Part shown: in pieces, positions 41,789 to 49,917 of the stretch
How positions within the stretch are numbered: position 1 is the first letter of the stretch
Layout of the letters: the number at the start of each line of letters is the position of its first letter
NCBI RefSeq assembly: GCF_900110555.1
Contig: NZ_FOEE01000002.1
Span: 1-64,000 of the forward strand
Length of the DNA: 64,000 nucleotides
Direction: 5' to 3'
Source of the DNA: Trujillonella endophytica
GTDB taxonomy: Bacteria > Actinomycetota > Actinomycetes > Mycobacteriales > Geodermatophilaceae
Notes under the pieces: model-generated
Told to the model about the DNA's origin: nothing
Seen by the model: the letters and a program-made list of their open reading frames with translations, nothing else
The model's database searches: none
Made by a program: the position numbers and the translations under genes

Positions 41789-42919
41789 TCAGCGAGCGGG
41801 GCGGGTGAGGGTCTTGGCCAGCTGGCCGAGCAGGACCTCGTTGCCGCCCTCGTAGATGCGCATCGGCCGCGCGTTGCGGTACAGCCGCTCGATCGTCGAG
41901 CCGGTGACGACGCCGAAGCGGCCCATCATCTGGACGCAGCGGTCGACCACGCGACCGGCGGTCTCGGTGGCGGCGACCTTCGCCATCGACGACCAGTGCA
42001 GGGCACCCATGGGGTCGGCGGCCGCGCGGCTGGCGGCGGCGTAGGTGAGCAGCCGGGCCTGCTCGATCTCCATCCAGCAGGTGCCCAGCATCTGCGGCAT
42101 CGGGCCCAGCCGGGCCAGCGTGCTGCCGAACTGCTCGCGGCCGGTGGTGTGCCGGACGGCCTCGTCGAGCGCGGCCTGCGCCAGGCCGACCGCGGACCCG
42201 GCGACCGAGACCCGGAAGGTGGCCAGCGTCTGCAGCACCATCGGGAAGGCCTGGCCGGGCAGCCCGACGCGGGAGTCCAGCGGCACCCGGACGTCGTCGA
42301 AGTGCACCTCGCCGATGATGTGCGGCGCGATCAGGTCGGGGCCGGACTCGACCCGCACGCCGGGGGTGTCGGCGGGGACGAAGACCAGCGAGAAGCCGTC
42401 GTCCTCCTTGGCGAGGACGCTGTAGAAGTGCGCGGCGCCGGCGTTGGTGATGAACGACTTACGGCCGCTCAGGACCAGTTCGCCGTCCTTCTCGACCACG
42501 GTGGTGGTGATGGCCTTGAGGTCGGAGCCGACCTCGGGCTCGGTCAGGCCGAGCGCGGCGATGGCGTCCAGCGACACCACGCGCGGCAGCCACTCGGCCT
42601 GGATCCGCTCGGCTGCGCCGACGGCGAGCGCGTAGCTGCCGATGCCCTGCATCGCGAACAGCGAGTCCAGGTGCGCCGACACACCGCCGAACGCCTCCCG
42701 GACGACGGTGACGGCCAGGGAGTCGACCTTCTCGGACTCGCCGCCGTGCGCGGCCGGCACCGTCAGCGCCGCCAGGCCGCTGGCCCGCAGAGCGTCGCGC
42801 ATGCCCGGGTGGACGTCGGTGGCCGCGTCGGCCTCGCCCGCCTGGTCACGCACCGAGTCGGCGACCGCCCGGGCCCGCTCGCGCAGCTGCTGATGGTGTT
42901 CCGGCAGGTCGAACGACAT
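41789..42919 (-). CDS. Acyl-CoA dehydrogenase
   Basis: This 376-residue flavoenzyme has ALGLTEPEVGSDLKA (FAD/substrate motif), FITNAGAAHFYSVLA, TTGREQFGSTLARLGPMPQ and the C-terminal IYEGGNEVLLGQLAKTL, where Glu of YEGGNE is the usual catalytic region. ATG 42919 was chosen because the domain starts there and GAGGGACC precedes it; the longer frame to 43021 enters the promoter region. It faces the thiolase operon and may start beta-oxidation of the diacid or acyl-CoA from the ring-opening module. Confidence 0.92.
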   Translation of the reverse strand: MSFDLPEHHQQLRERARAVADSVRDQAGEADAATDVHPGMRDALRASGLAALTVPAAHGGESEKVDSLAVTVVREAFGGVSAHLDSLFAMQGIGSYALAVGAAERIQAEWLPRVVSLDAIAALGLTEPEVGSDLKAITTTVVEKDGELVLSGRKSFITNAGAAHFYSVLAKEDDGFSLVFVPADTPGVRVESGPDLIAPHIIGEVHFDDVRVPLDSRVGLPGQAFPMVLQTLATFRVSVAGSAVGLAQAALDEAVRHTTGREQFGSTLARLGPMPQMLGTCWMEIEQARLLTYAAASRAAADPMGALHWSSMAKVAATETAGRVVDRCVQMMGRFGVVTGSTIERLYRNARPMRIYEGGNEVLLGQLAKTLTRPAR

Positions 42920-43002
42920 CGCGGTCCCTCCCTCGGCGACGACCCCTGCTCCGCTGCGAGGATCGGTCGGCAGGGCCCGCCTCGAGCGTCCACCGACGCA
43001 TT

Positions 43003-43029
43003 CCATGTTATTGGTATTCATGGTTAAGC
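43003..43029 (+). promoter_or_regulatory. Divergent control region with CATGGTTAAGC box
   Basis: CCATGTTATTGG (43003-43014) is followed by TTCATGGTTAAGC (43017-43029). The latter aligns with the TAKGGTNAGC boxes and ends 54 nt before the thiolase ATG, the same distance as the other copies. The gap of 164 bp serves the divergent acyl-CoA dehydrogenase and thiolase operons. Confidence 0.45.
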
Positions 43030-43083
43030 TGTCAACGCCCTGCCCGGTCCCCGAGAGATCGGGACCCCTGAGAGGACGTGCCC

Positions 43084-44277
43084 ATGCCTCCCGCCGTCAT
43101 CGTCGACGCCGTCCGCAGTCCCATGGGGCGCGGAAAGCTCGGCGGCGCCCTGTCCGGACTGCACCCGGTCGACCTGCTGGCCCAGGTGCTGAACGCCCTC
43201 GCGGAGCGCAACTCCCTGGACCCCGCCACGGTCGACGACGTGCTCGTCGGCTGCGTGGGGCAGAACGGCGAGCAGTCGGCGACCCCCGGCCGCCAGGCGG
43301 TGCTCGCCGCCGGCTGGCCCGAGTCGGTGCCGTCGGTGACCATCGAGCGCAAGTGCGGCTCGGGGCAGCAGGCGCTGGACTTCGCCGTCCAGGGCGTGCT
43401 CGCGGGCGCCTACGACATCGCCGTCGCGGCGGGCGTGGAGTCGATGAGCCGGGTGCCGATGGGTTCCGCGCGCGGCGACGCCGACCCCCACGGCCCGCTC
43501 GTGACGCAGCGGTACTCCCCCGGCCTGGTGCCGCAGGGCGTCTCCGCGGAACTGGTCGCGCAGAAGTGGCGCATGTCCCGGGAGCAGCTCGACGCCTTCG
43601 CCGTCGCCTCGCACGAGCGGGCCGCCGCGGCCGCCGCCTCCGGCGCGTTCGACCGGGAGATCGTCGCGATCACCACCCCGGACGGCGAGGTCCGCGCGGA
43701 CGAGACCATCCGCCCGGGCTCGACGGTCGAGAAGCTCGGCGCGCTGAAGCCGGCCTTCGCCTCCAGCCCGCACGCGCCCCGCTTCCCCGACCTCGAGTGG
43801 AAGGTCACCGCGGGCAACTCCTCCCAGCTCACCGACGGCGCCGCGGCGCTGCTGGTGATGAGCGAGGAGCGGGCCGCCGCGCTCGGCCTGACCCCGCGCG
43901 CCCGCATCGTCGCGACCGCCGTCACCGGCGACGACCCGCTGATGATGCTGACCGGCCCGATCCCGGCGACCCGCAAGCTGCTGCAGCGCTCGGGTCTGTC
44001 GATCGACGACATCGCCGCCTTCGAGGTCAACGAGGCCTTCGCCTCCGTGCCGCTGGCGTTCCAGGCGGAGTTCGGCATCCCCGCCGAGCGGCTCAATCCC
44101 CGGGGCGGGGCCATCGCCCTCGGCCACCCGCTCGGCGCCTCCGGTGCCCGGCTGGCCACCACGCTGCTCGGGTACCTCGAGGACACCGGGCAGCGCTACG
44201 GGCTGCAGACGATGTGCGAGGCCGGCGGCATGGCCAACGCACTGGTGATCGAGAACCTGAGCGCAGGGAGGAACTGA
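43084..44277 (+). CDS. Acetyl-CoA acyltransferase (thiolase)
   Basis: The 397-residue thiolase has nucleophile Cys in ERKCGSGQQA, AGGVESMSRVPM-type loop (GVESMSRVPM), NEAFASVP, catalytic His in GGAIALGHPLGASGAR and a second Cys in CEAGGMANA; the latter is a variant of the usual CxGGG. It cleaves 3-oxoacyl-CoA with CoA. ATG 43084 follows AGAGGAC at suitable distance; a GTG two codons earlier is less well placed. It leads a thiolase/SDR/crotonase operon. Confidence 0.93.
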   Translation: MPPAVIVDAVRSPMGRGKLGGALSGLHPVDLLAQVLNALAERNSLDPATVDDVLVGCVGQNGEQSATPGRQAVLAAGWPESVPSVTIERKCGSGQQALDFAVQGVLAGAYDIAVAAGVESMSRVPMGSARGDADPHGPLVTQRYSPGLVPQGVSAELVAQKWRMSREQLDAFAVASHERAAAAAASGAFDREIVAITTPDGEVRADETIRPGSTVEKLGALKPAFASSPHAPRFPDLEWKVTAGNSSQLTDGAAALLVMSEERAAALGLTPRARIVATAVTGDDPLMMLTGPIPATRKLLQRSGLSIDDIAAFEVNEAFASVPLAFQAEFGIPAERLNPRGGAIALGHPLGASGARLATTLLGYLEDTGQRYGLQTMCEAGGMANALVIENLSAGRN

Positions 44278-44279
44278 GC

Positions 44280-45044
44280 ATGGACGTCACCGCAGGTTCG
44301 GCCGTCGTCACCGGAGGGGCCTCCGGGCTCGCCCTCGCCACCGCCCGCCGCCTGGTCGAGAAGGGCGTGCCGACGGTGCTCGTCGACCTGCCCACCTCCG
44401 CCGGCGCCGCCGTCGCGGAGGAGCTCGGCGGGCGGACCCGCTTCGTCGCCGCCGACGTCACCGACCCCGAGGCCGTCGCCGCCGCGGTCGCCGCCGCCGA
44501 CGAGCTCGCCCCGCTGCGCACGCTGGTGCACTGCGCCGGCCGCGGTGGCGCCATGCGCGTCGTCGACAAGGAGGGCAACCCCGGCGACCTCGCGTTCTAT
44601 GAGCAGATCGTGCGGATCAACCTCATCGGCACCTTCAACGTGCTCAGCCAGGCCGCCGCGCGGATGGCGAAGCACGAGCCGGTCGACGGCGAGCGCGGCG
44701 TCTGCGTGCTCACCTCGTCCGTCGCCGCGTGGGAGGGCCAGATCGGCCAGCTGCCCTACGCGTCGGCCAAGGCCGGCATCGTCGGGCTCACGCTCGTGGC
44801 CGCCCGCGACCTGGCCAGCAAGCTCATCCGCGTCGCCACCATCGCCCCGGGCACCTTCGACACCCCGATCCTCGCCCGGCTGCCCCAGACCGTCCGCGAC
44901 TCCCTCGGCGAGATGACCCCGCACCCGCGGCGGCTCGGCCGACCCGACGAGTTCGCCCGGATGGCGATGGCGATCATCGACAACCCGATGCTCAACGGCG
45001 AGACGATCCGGCTCGACGGCGCGATCCGGATGCAGCCCAAGTGA
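44280..45044 (+). CDS. SDR, 3-hydroxyacyl-CoA dehydrogenase type II-like
   Basis: This 254-residue SDR resembles the HSD17B10 family: [47 protein letters not shown], catalytic [20 protein letters not shown] and [18 protein letters not shown]. It would oxidise a 3-hydroxyacyl-CoA with NAD, directly before the thiolase step. The ATG is 2 bp after the thiolase stop. It lacks the insert of the mycofactocin-type SDRs. Confidence 0.9.
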   Translation: MDVTAGSAVVTGGASGLALATARRLVEKGVPTVLVDLPTSAGAAVAEELGGRTRFVAADVTDPEAVAAAVAAADELAPLRTLVHCAGRGGAMRVVDKEGNPGDLAFYEQIVRINLIGTFNVLSQAAARMAKHEPVDGERGVCVLTSSVAAWEGQIGQLPYASAKAGIVGLTLVAARDLASKLIRVATIAPGTFDTPILARLPQTVRDSLGEMTPHPRRLGRPDEFARMAMAIIDNPMLNGETIRLDGAIRMQPK

Positions 45045-45829
45045 GCGCGCCCGACACCACCGCCGCCGAGCCCGAGGTGCTGGTCGAGCAGCAGGGCGCC
45101 GTCCTCGTCGTCACGATCAACCGCCCGCGGGCCAAGAACTCGATCAACACCGCCGCGGCGCAGCTCATCGGCGCCGCGATGGACCGGCTGGACACCGATC
45201 CCGGCCTCTTCGTCGGGGTCATCACCGGCACAGGGGGCGTGTTCAGCGCCGGCATGGACCTGAAGGCGTTCCTCGCCGGGGAGAAGCCGGAGGTGCCGGG
45301 GCGCGGCTTCGCCGGGCTGGTCGAGCGCCCGCCGACGACCCCGCTGATCGCGGCGGTCGAGGGCCCGGCCCTGGCCGGCGGCTTCGAGATCGCCCTGGCG
45401 TGCGACCTGATCGTCGCGGCCGAGGACGCGTTCTTCGGGCTGCCGGAGGTCAAGCGCGGGCTCCTGGCCGGCGGCGGCGGGCTGCTGCGGCTGCCGGTGA
45501 AGGCCGGGCTGCCCAAGGCCACCGAGTGGGCGCTGACCGGCGACCGGGTGAGCGCCGCCGACGCGCACGCCGCCGGGCTGGTCAACCGGCTCGTCCCACC
45601 GGGCCGGGCACTGGCCGCGGCGCTGGAGCTGGCGCAGCAGATCGCCGGCAACGGGCCGCTCGCGGTGCAGGGCACCAAGCGGATCCTCGCCGAGGGCCCG
45701 GGCTGGCCGGCCGCGGAGGCGTTCGCCCGGCAGTGGGAGATCTACGAGCCGATCCGCTCCTCGGCCGACGCCCAGGAGGGTGCCCGGGCGTTCACCGAGA
45801 AGCGCGAGCCGAGGTGGCAGGGCAGATGA
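45041..45829 (+). CDS. Enoyl-CoA hydratase (crotonase) family protein
   Basis: The 262-residue crotonase has VFSAGMDLKAFLAGE and GPALAGGFEIALACDLIVAAED with oxyanion-hole Gly, then FGLPEVKRGLLAGGGGLLRL. The Glu of LPEVKRG corresponds to a catalytic Glu position. It would hydrate the enoyl-CoA formed by the divergent dehydrogenase. GTG 45041 overlaps the SDR stop (GTGA). With thiolase and SDR it completes one beta-oxidation round. Confidence 0.9.
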   Translation: MSAPDTTAAEPEVLVEQQGAVLVVTINRPRAKNSINTAAAQLIGAAMDRLDTDPGLFVGVITGTGGVFSAGMDLKAFLAGEKPEVPGRGFAGLVERPPTTPLIAAVEGPALAGGFEIALACDLIVAAEDAFFGLPEVKRGLLAGGGGLLRLPVKAGLPKATEWALTGDRVSAADAHAAGLVNRLVPPGRALAAALELAQQIAGNGPLAVQGTKRILAEGPGWPAAEAFARQWEIYEPIRSSADAQEGARAFTEKREPRWQGR

Positions 45830-45840
45830 CCGCCCCCCTC

Positions 45841-45886
45841 GCCCCCCACCGCTCGCGGGCTCGCGGCGGGCCCCCGCGTGGGGGCC
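45841..45886. repeat. GC-rich hairpin repeat, copy A
   Basis: Starts GCCCCCCACCGCTCGCGGGC and can pair GCCCCCAC-like ends with GTGGGGGC. It lies 11 bp after the crotonase stop in the convergent gap with the FadR-type regulator, so it probably acts as terminator. A diverged copy lies at 61818-61864. Confidence 0.6.
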
Positions 45887-45895
45887 GCGGGGGGA

Positions 45896-46654
45896 TCAGC
45901 GCCAGTCGATGATCGCGTCGACCAGCTGCGGATGCCGCTGCTCGACCCAGTCGGCGTACTCCTGCATGTGCTCGCGCATCAGCTTCTCCGCGGCATCCGC
46001 GTCGCCGGAGGAGATGGCGTCGGCGATCGCGGTGTGCACCTCGAGCACGTGCCGGCGGTCGTCCGCCGGGGAGAGCAGGCCGTTGACCTGGTCGCGGAAG
46101 ATGCCCTCGAGCGACGCGCTGATCAGGTTGAGCACCGGGTTGCCCGACATGGCCGCGACGGTCAGGTGGAAGTCCTTGGTCGCGTCGAAGTAGGCGGCGT
46201 CGTCGTCGACGTGGGCGGTCTCGGGGTCGACGATGGTGCCGACCAGCTCCTGGCCGCGGCGCTCGGCCGCGAGCCGGGCCATCATCGGTTCCAGCGACAG
46301 CCGGGCCTCGACGAGCTGGCGGAAGGTGACCCCGCCGATGTGGAAGAACAGGCTGGACATCCGGCCGTAGTCCCGCGAGCCGACCTCGATGACCATGGGC
46401 CCGCCGTTGCGGCCCGGCTTCATCGTGATGAGACCGTGCACCTCGAGGATCCGCAGGGCCTCGCGCAGCGAGCCCCGCCCGACGCCGTAGTCCTCGAGCA
46501 TCTGAGCCTCGGAGGACAGCAGCGTCCCCGGAGGCAGCTTCCGTGAGACGATCTCGTGCACGATCTCCTGCGCCAGGGCCTCGGCGACCTTGGCCCCCCG
46601 CTTGATGGGCCGGGGGGAGGCGCCGGCCTCGCGCGCTCGGCCTGGTGTCGACAT
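45896..46654 (-). CDS. GntR-family regulator, FadR/FCD subfamily
   Basis: The 252-residue protein has a winged-helix HTH (SSEAQMLEDYGVGRGSLREA, then LRILEVHGLITMKPG) and an all-helical FCD effector domain with a likely metal site (DFHLTVAAMSGN, HTAIADAISSGD). FCD regulators sense acyl-CoAs or organic acids and usually repress catabolic operons. ATG 46654 was chosen over 46696. It is convergent with the thiolase operon; it may also govern the divergent acyl-CoA dehydrogenase. Its own operator could be the AT-rich stretch at 46660-46700. Confidence 0.88.
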   Translation of the reverse strand: MSTPGRAREAGASPRPIKRGAKVAEALAQEIVHEIVSRKLPPGTLLSSEAQMLEDYGVGRGSLREALRILEVHGLITMKPGRNGGPMVIEVGSRDYGRMSSLFFHIGGVTFRQLVEARLSLEPMMARLAAERRGQELVGTIVDPETAHVDDDAAYFDATKDFHLTVAAMSGNPVLNLISASLEGIFRDQVNGLLSPADDRRHVLEVHTAIADAISSGDADAAEKLMREHMQEYADWVEQRHPQLVDAIIDWR

Positions 46655-46705
46655 GCGTTCGAGACTAGTAGCTCTGCGCATGGTTTTGGAGAACAAGCAA
46701 TGCGG

Positions 46706-46724
46706 CTCACCCCCGACGGGTGAG
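46706..46724 (+). other. Small hairpin in FadR/BFD intergenic gap
   Basis: A perfect 7-bp stem CTCACCC/GGGTGAG with a 5-nt loop is followed by ACCCTTTCGTT on the + strand. The 280-bp gap 46655-46934 otherwise holds an AT-rich stretch (46665-46700, containing CATGGTTTTGGAGAACAAG) that could be the regulator promoter. No gene is visible. Confidence 0.35.
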
Positions 46725-46934
46725 ACCCTTTCGTTCCGCTACGGCGCGCGGGCCCGCGTGCGGCGGCCCCTCGCGACCCCCGCGTTCACCACCGTGCCCC
46801 CGCCGCGGACCAGCGGACCGGATGCGCCCTCGGAACGAGTCCGCCGTCCGCCCGGACGCCATCCGGGCGGCCGAGGCGCTTGGATGACACCGGGGCGACA
46901 GCGGGGTCGGCCTCGAGCCGGGACGGGGCCGCCG

Positions 46935-47171
46935 ATGTACATCTGCATCTGCCGGGCGGTGAGCAGCACGACGGTGCGGCAGGTCATCGCCGAGGGCGCG
47001 CGGACCGTCCGCGAGGTGGCCGATGCGTGCGGCGCCGGCACCGACTGCGGGCGCTGCGCCGTGCACGTCCGTGCGCTGCTGGAGGAGCGGCACGGCCCGC
47101 GGCTACGCGGCCGCCTGGCGGGTGCGACGACGGCCGACCGGGCACCGGGCCCGGGGGCACCCGATGGATGA
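46935..47171 (+). CDS. BFD-like [2Fe-2S]-binding protein
   Basis: The 78-residue protein has cysteines 4, 6, 38 and 41 in the C-x-C...C-x2-C spacing of bacterioferritin-associated ferredoxin (MYICICR..., GTDCGRC). BFD-type domains bind a 2Fe-2S cluster and pass electrons to iron-storage proteins or oxidoreductases. The C-terminal 25 residues are an unstructured Ala/Gly/Pro tail. The frame runs upstream, but ATG 46935 directly precedes the first cluster cysteine. No bacterioferritin gene is next to it; iron release or redox service to a neighbour is open. Confidence 0.8.
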   Translation: MYICICRAVSSTTVRQVIAEGARTVREVADACGAGTDCGRCAVHVRALLEERHGPRLRGRLAGATTADRAPGPGAPDG

Positions 47172-47193
47172 ACACCGAGCGAGGAGCGGCGCG

Positions 47194-47502
47194 ATGGTCT
47201 ACCTGGTGACGATCTTCCCGGTCGCGGACTACGACGAGTACACGACCCAGCTCGACGGGTCGGCCGAGAAGTTCGGTCGGCTCGGCGTCACCCGGCAGTG
47301 GCTCTACCGGGCCACCGACGACGGCCGCGAGGTCATGAACGTGTTCGAGTTCCCGAGCGTCGAGCACGCCAAGGCCTTCCTGCGGTCCCCGGACCTCGAC
47401 ATCCCGCGGTTCCTGGACTCGATGACCCTGGAGATCTACCCGACCTTCTTCCTCGGCGAGCAGACCGTCGCCCGCGAGTTCCCGCCGGCGCCCGAGGGCT
47501 GA
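47194..47502 (+). CDS. Small protein, possible dimeric alpha/beta-barrel fold
   Basis: I do not recognise this 102-residue protein with certainty. It starts MVYLVTIFPVADYDEY and has alternating strands and helices (VMNVFEFPSVEHAKAFLRSP, LEIYPTFFLGE) like small dimeric alpha/beta-barrel proteins of the monooxygenase/EthD kind. There are no Cys residues and no signal peptide. GAGGAGCG is 9 nt before ATG 47194. It follows the BFD-like gene by 22 bp and faces the mmsA-like gene. Confidence 0.65.
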   Translation: MVYLVTIFPVADYDEYTTQLDGSAEKFGRLGVTRQWLYRATDDGREVMNVFEFPSVEHAKAFLRSPDLDIPRFLDSMTLEIYPTFFLGEQTVAREFPPAPEG

Positions 47503-47523
47503 CCGGCGGGAACCCGCGGGACG

Positions 47524-49017
47524 TCAGGCGTTCTGGGGGAAGCCGAGGTCCAGCCCGCCGTGGCTGGGGTCCAGCCAGCGGGAGGTGACGACCTTGCCCC
47601 GGGTGAAGAAGGAGATGCCCTCGGTGCCGTGGGCGTGGCTGTCGCCGAACAGCGAGGCCTTCCAGCCGCCGAAGGAGTAGTAGGCCATCGGCACGGGCAC
47701 CGGCACGTTGATGCCGATCATCCCGACCTCCACCTCGTTCTGGAACCGCCGGGCCGCGCCGCCGTCGTTGGTGAAGATCGCGGTGCCGTTGCCGTACTCG
47801 TTGCTGTTGATCAGCTCCAGCGCCTGCTCGTAGGTGTCGACCCGCAGCACGGCCAGCACCGGCCCGAAGATCTCGTCGGTGTAGACGCTCATCCCGGTCG
47901 ACACGTTGTCCAGCAGCGTGGGCCCGAGCCAGAAGCCGTCCGCCGCGCCGTCCGGACGGACCTCCCGCCCGTCGACGACGACCTTCGCCCCGGCGGACTC
48001 CCCGGCGTCGACGTAGGAGGCGACCTTGTCCCGGTGCTCCTTCGTGACCAGGGGTCCCATGTCGCAGCCGCGCCGACCGTCGCCGGTCCGCAGCGTGCGG
48101 GCCCGCTCGGCGATGCGCGCGACCAGGTCGTCGCCGATCCCGCCGACGGCCACCAGCGCGCTGATCGCCATGCACCGCTCCCCCGCCGAGCCGAAGCCGG
48201 CGTTGATCGCGGCGTCGGCGGCCAGGTTCAGGTCGGCGTCGGGCAGCACCACCATGTGGTTCTTCGCCCCGCCCAGGGCCTGCACCCGCTTGCCGGCGCG
48301 GGTGCCGTTCTCGTACACGTAGCGGGCGATCGGCGTCGACCCGACGAAGGACACCGCCTTGATGTCCGGGTGCTCGAGCAGCCGGTCCACGGCGACCTTG
48401 TCGCCCTGCACCACGTTGAAGACACCGTCGGGCAGCCCGGCGGCCTTCCACAGGTCGGCGATCCACAGCGCCGCCGAGGGGTCCTTCTCGCTGGGCTTGA
48501 GGACGACGGTGTTGCCGGTGGCGATCGCGATGGGGAAGAACCACATCGGGACCATCGCGGGGAAGTTGAACGGGCTGATCACCGCGACCGGCCCGAGGGG
48601 CTGGCGGACCGAGTGCACGTCGACGCCGGTCGAGGCGTTCTCGGTGAAGCCGCCCTTGACCAGGTGCGGCACCCCGCAGGCGAACTCGACGACCTCCTGG
48701 CCGCGGCTCACCTCGCCCAGGGCGTCGGACAGCACCTTCCCGTGCTCGGCGGTGATGATCTCCGCGAGCTCGCCCTTGCGGGCGTTGAGCAGCTCGCGGA
48801 ACGCGAACAGCACGGTCGACCGCTTGGTCAGCGACATGTCCCGCCAGGCCGGGTAGGCCGCGGTCGCCGCGGCCACCGCGGCGTCGACCTCGGCGACCGA
48901 GGCGAGGTCGACCGAACCGGTCACCTCTCCGGTGGCGGGGTCGGTCACCGGCGCGGTGCGGCCGGAGGCCCCCTCGCGGAGGGCGCCGTCGATCCAGTGC
49001 GGGATGGTTCCGGGCAT
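47524..49017 (-). CDS. mmsA: CoA-acylating methylmalonate-semialdehyde dehydrogenase
   Basis: This 497-residue ALDH shows the features of the CoA-acylating MmsA/IolA branch: NFPAMVPMWFFPIAIATGNT, GGAKNHMVVLPDAD (replacing the LELGGK Glu motif), nucleophile Cys in GSAGERCMAIS and PMAYYSFGGWKASLFGD at the C-terminus. It oxidises malonate or methylmalonate semialdehyde to acetyl- or propanoyl-CoA, the last step of valine, isobutyrate or inositol degradation. It follows an SDR that may supply 3-hydroxyisobutyrate-type oxidation and a DapA-like aldolase. ATG 49017 is the only sensible start. Confidence 0.92.
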   Translation of the reverse strand: MPGTIPHWIDGALREGASGRTAPVTDPATGEVTGSVDLASVAEVDAAVAAATAAYPAWRDMSLTKRSTVLFAFRELLNARKGELAEIITAEHGKVLSDALGEVSRGQEVVEFACGVPHLVKGGFTENASTGVDVHSVRQPLGPVAVISPFNFPAMVPMWFFPIAIATGNTVVLKPSEKDPSAALWIADLWKAAGLPDGVFNVVQGDKVAVDRLLEHPDIKAVSFVGSTPIARYVYENGTRAGKRVQALGGAKNHMVVLPDADLNLAADAAINAGFGSAGERCMAISALVAVGGIGDDLVARIAERARTLRTGDGRRGCDMGPLVTKEHRDKVASYVDAGESAGAKVVVDGREVRPDGAADGFWLGPTLLDNVSTGMSVYTDEIFGPVLAVLRVDTYEQALELINSNEYGNGTAIFTNDGGAARRFQNEVEVGMIGINVPVPVPMAYYSFGGWKASLFGDSHAHGTEGISFFTRGKVVTSRWLDPSHGGLDLGFPQNA

Positions 49018-49085
49018 GACAGTCCTCGGGGTCTCGGTGGTGCGGCGCTTCGCACGCTAGCGGCTCGGGCGCTCGGCGCGGCCCT

Positions 49086-49109
49086 CCCCCGGGCCCGTGC
49101 ACCCGGGGG
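49086..49109 (-). terminator. Small hairpin between SDR and mmsA
   Basis: A perfect 8-bp stem CCCCCGGG/CCCGGGGG with 8-nt loop lies 8 bp after the SDR stop. It may attenuate transcription into mmsA; the remaining gap shows nothing else. Confidence 0.4.
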
Positions 49110-49116
49110 TGGCGGC

Positions 49117-49908
49117 TCAGAAGTTCGTGCCGCCGTCGATGTTCACCAGAGCACCGGTGACGTAGCCGGCGCGGGGGGACAGCAGGAAGGCGATCAGCTC
49201 GCCGACCTCCTGGGGCCTGCCCGGTCGCCGCAGGGCGACGTCGAGGTGCCACTCCTCGACCATCACCTGCTCGAGCAGCCCCTCCGGCGGGAGCCCCCGC
49301 TGCTCGGCCAGCACCTGCCGCATCCGCGCCAGACCGTCGGTCTCGATGGCGCCCGGCGCGATGCAGTTGGCCCGGATGCCGTCCTTGCCGTAGGCCTTCG
49401 CGATGCCCTTGGTGAACGCGGCGACGCCCGCCTTCAGCGAGGCGTAGGGCAGCCGGACGAGCTCGGGCGCCCGTATGCTGTACGCCGCGGTGGTCACGAC
49501 CGTGCCGCCCTGCCGCGCGAGGTGCGGCAGCGCCGCCTGGACGCTGCGCACGGTGCCGAGCAGGACGTCGTTGAAGAACTCCGCCCACCGGGCGTCGTCG
49601 ACCTCGATGCCCTCGTGGCCCAGCAGGCCGGTGGTGACGGCGATGCCGTCGAGCCGGCCCAGCCGCTGCGCCGCGGTGTCGACCGCGGCCGCCGCGGCCC
49701 CCGACTCGTGCACGTCGGCGATCACCGCCACCGCCTCGCGGGCCCCGGCCTCGGTCAGCGCGGCGACCGCGGCGTCGGCCCGCTCCCGGGTCCGGCCGAC
49801 GACGGCCAGCGCGGCGCCGTCCTCGGCGAGCTGGCGGGCGGCCGCGAAGCCCATCCCCGCCGTCCCGCCGACGACGACGTACGCCTTGTCCCTGACGAGC
49901 AGGTCCAC
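49117..49908 (-). CDS. SDR family oxidoreductase
   Basis: The 263-residue protein is an SDR with VGGTAGMGFAAARQLAEDG in place of the usual TGxxxGIG, VVGRT, VTTGLLGHEG where NNAG is expected, and catalytic YASLK. The weak NNAG motif is unusual but seen in divergent actinobacterial SDRs. It starts at GTG 49908 after AGGGGCC. It lies 9 bp after the aldolase stop, so a product of aldol cleavage may be its substrate. Reaction not predictable. Confidence 0.82.
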   Translation of the reverse strand: MDLLVRDKAYVVVGGTAGMGFAAARQLAEDGAALAVVGRTRERADAAVAALTEAGAREAVAVIADVHESGAAAAAVDTAAQRLGRLDGIAVTTGLLGHEGIEVDDARWAEFFNDVLLGTVRSVQAALPHLARQGGTVVTTAAYSIRAPELVRLPYASLKAGVAAFTKGIAKAYGKDGIRANCIAPGAIETDGLARMRQVLAEQRGLPPEGLLEQVMVEEWHLDVALRRPGRPQEVGELIAFLLSPRAGYVTGALVNIDGGTNF

Positions 49909-49917
49909 GCCGGCCCC

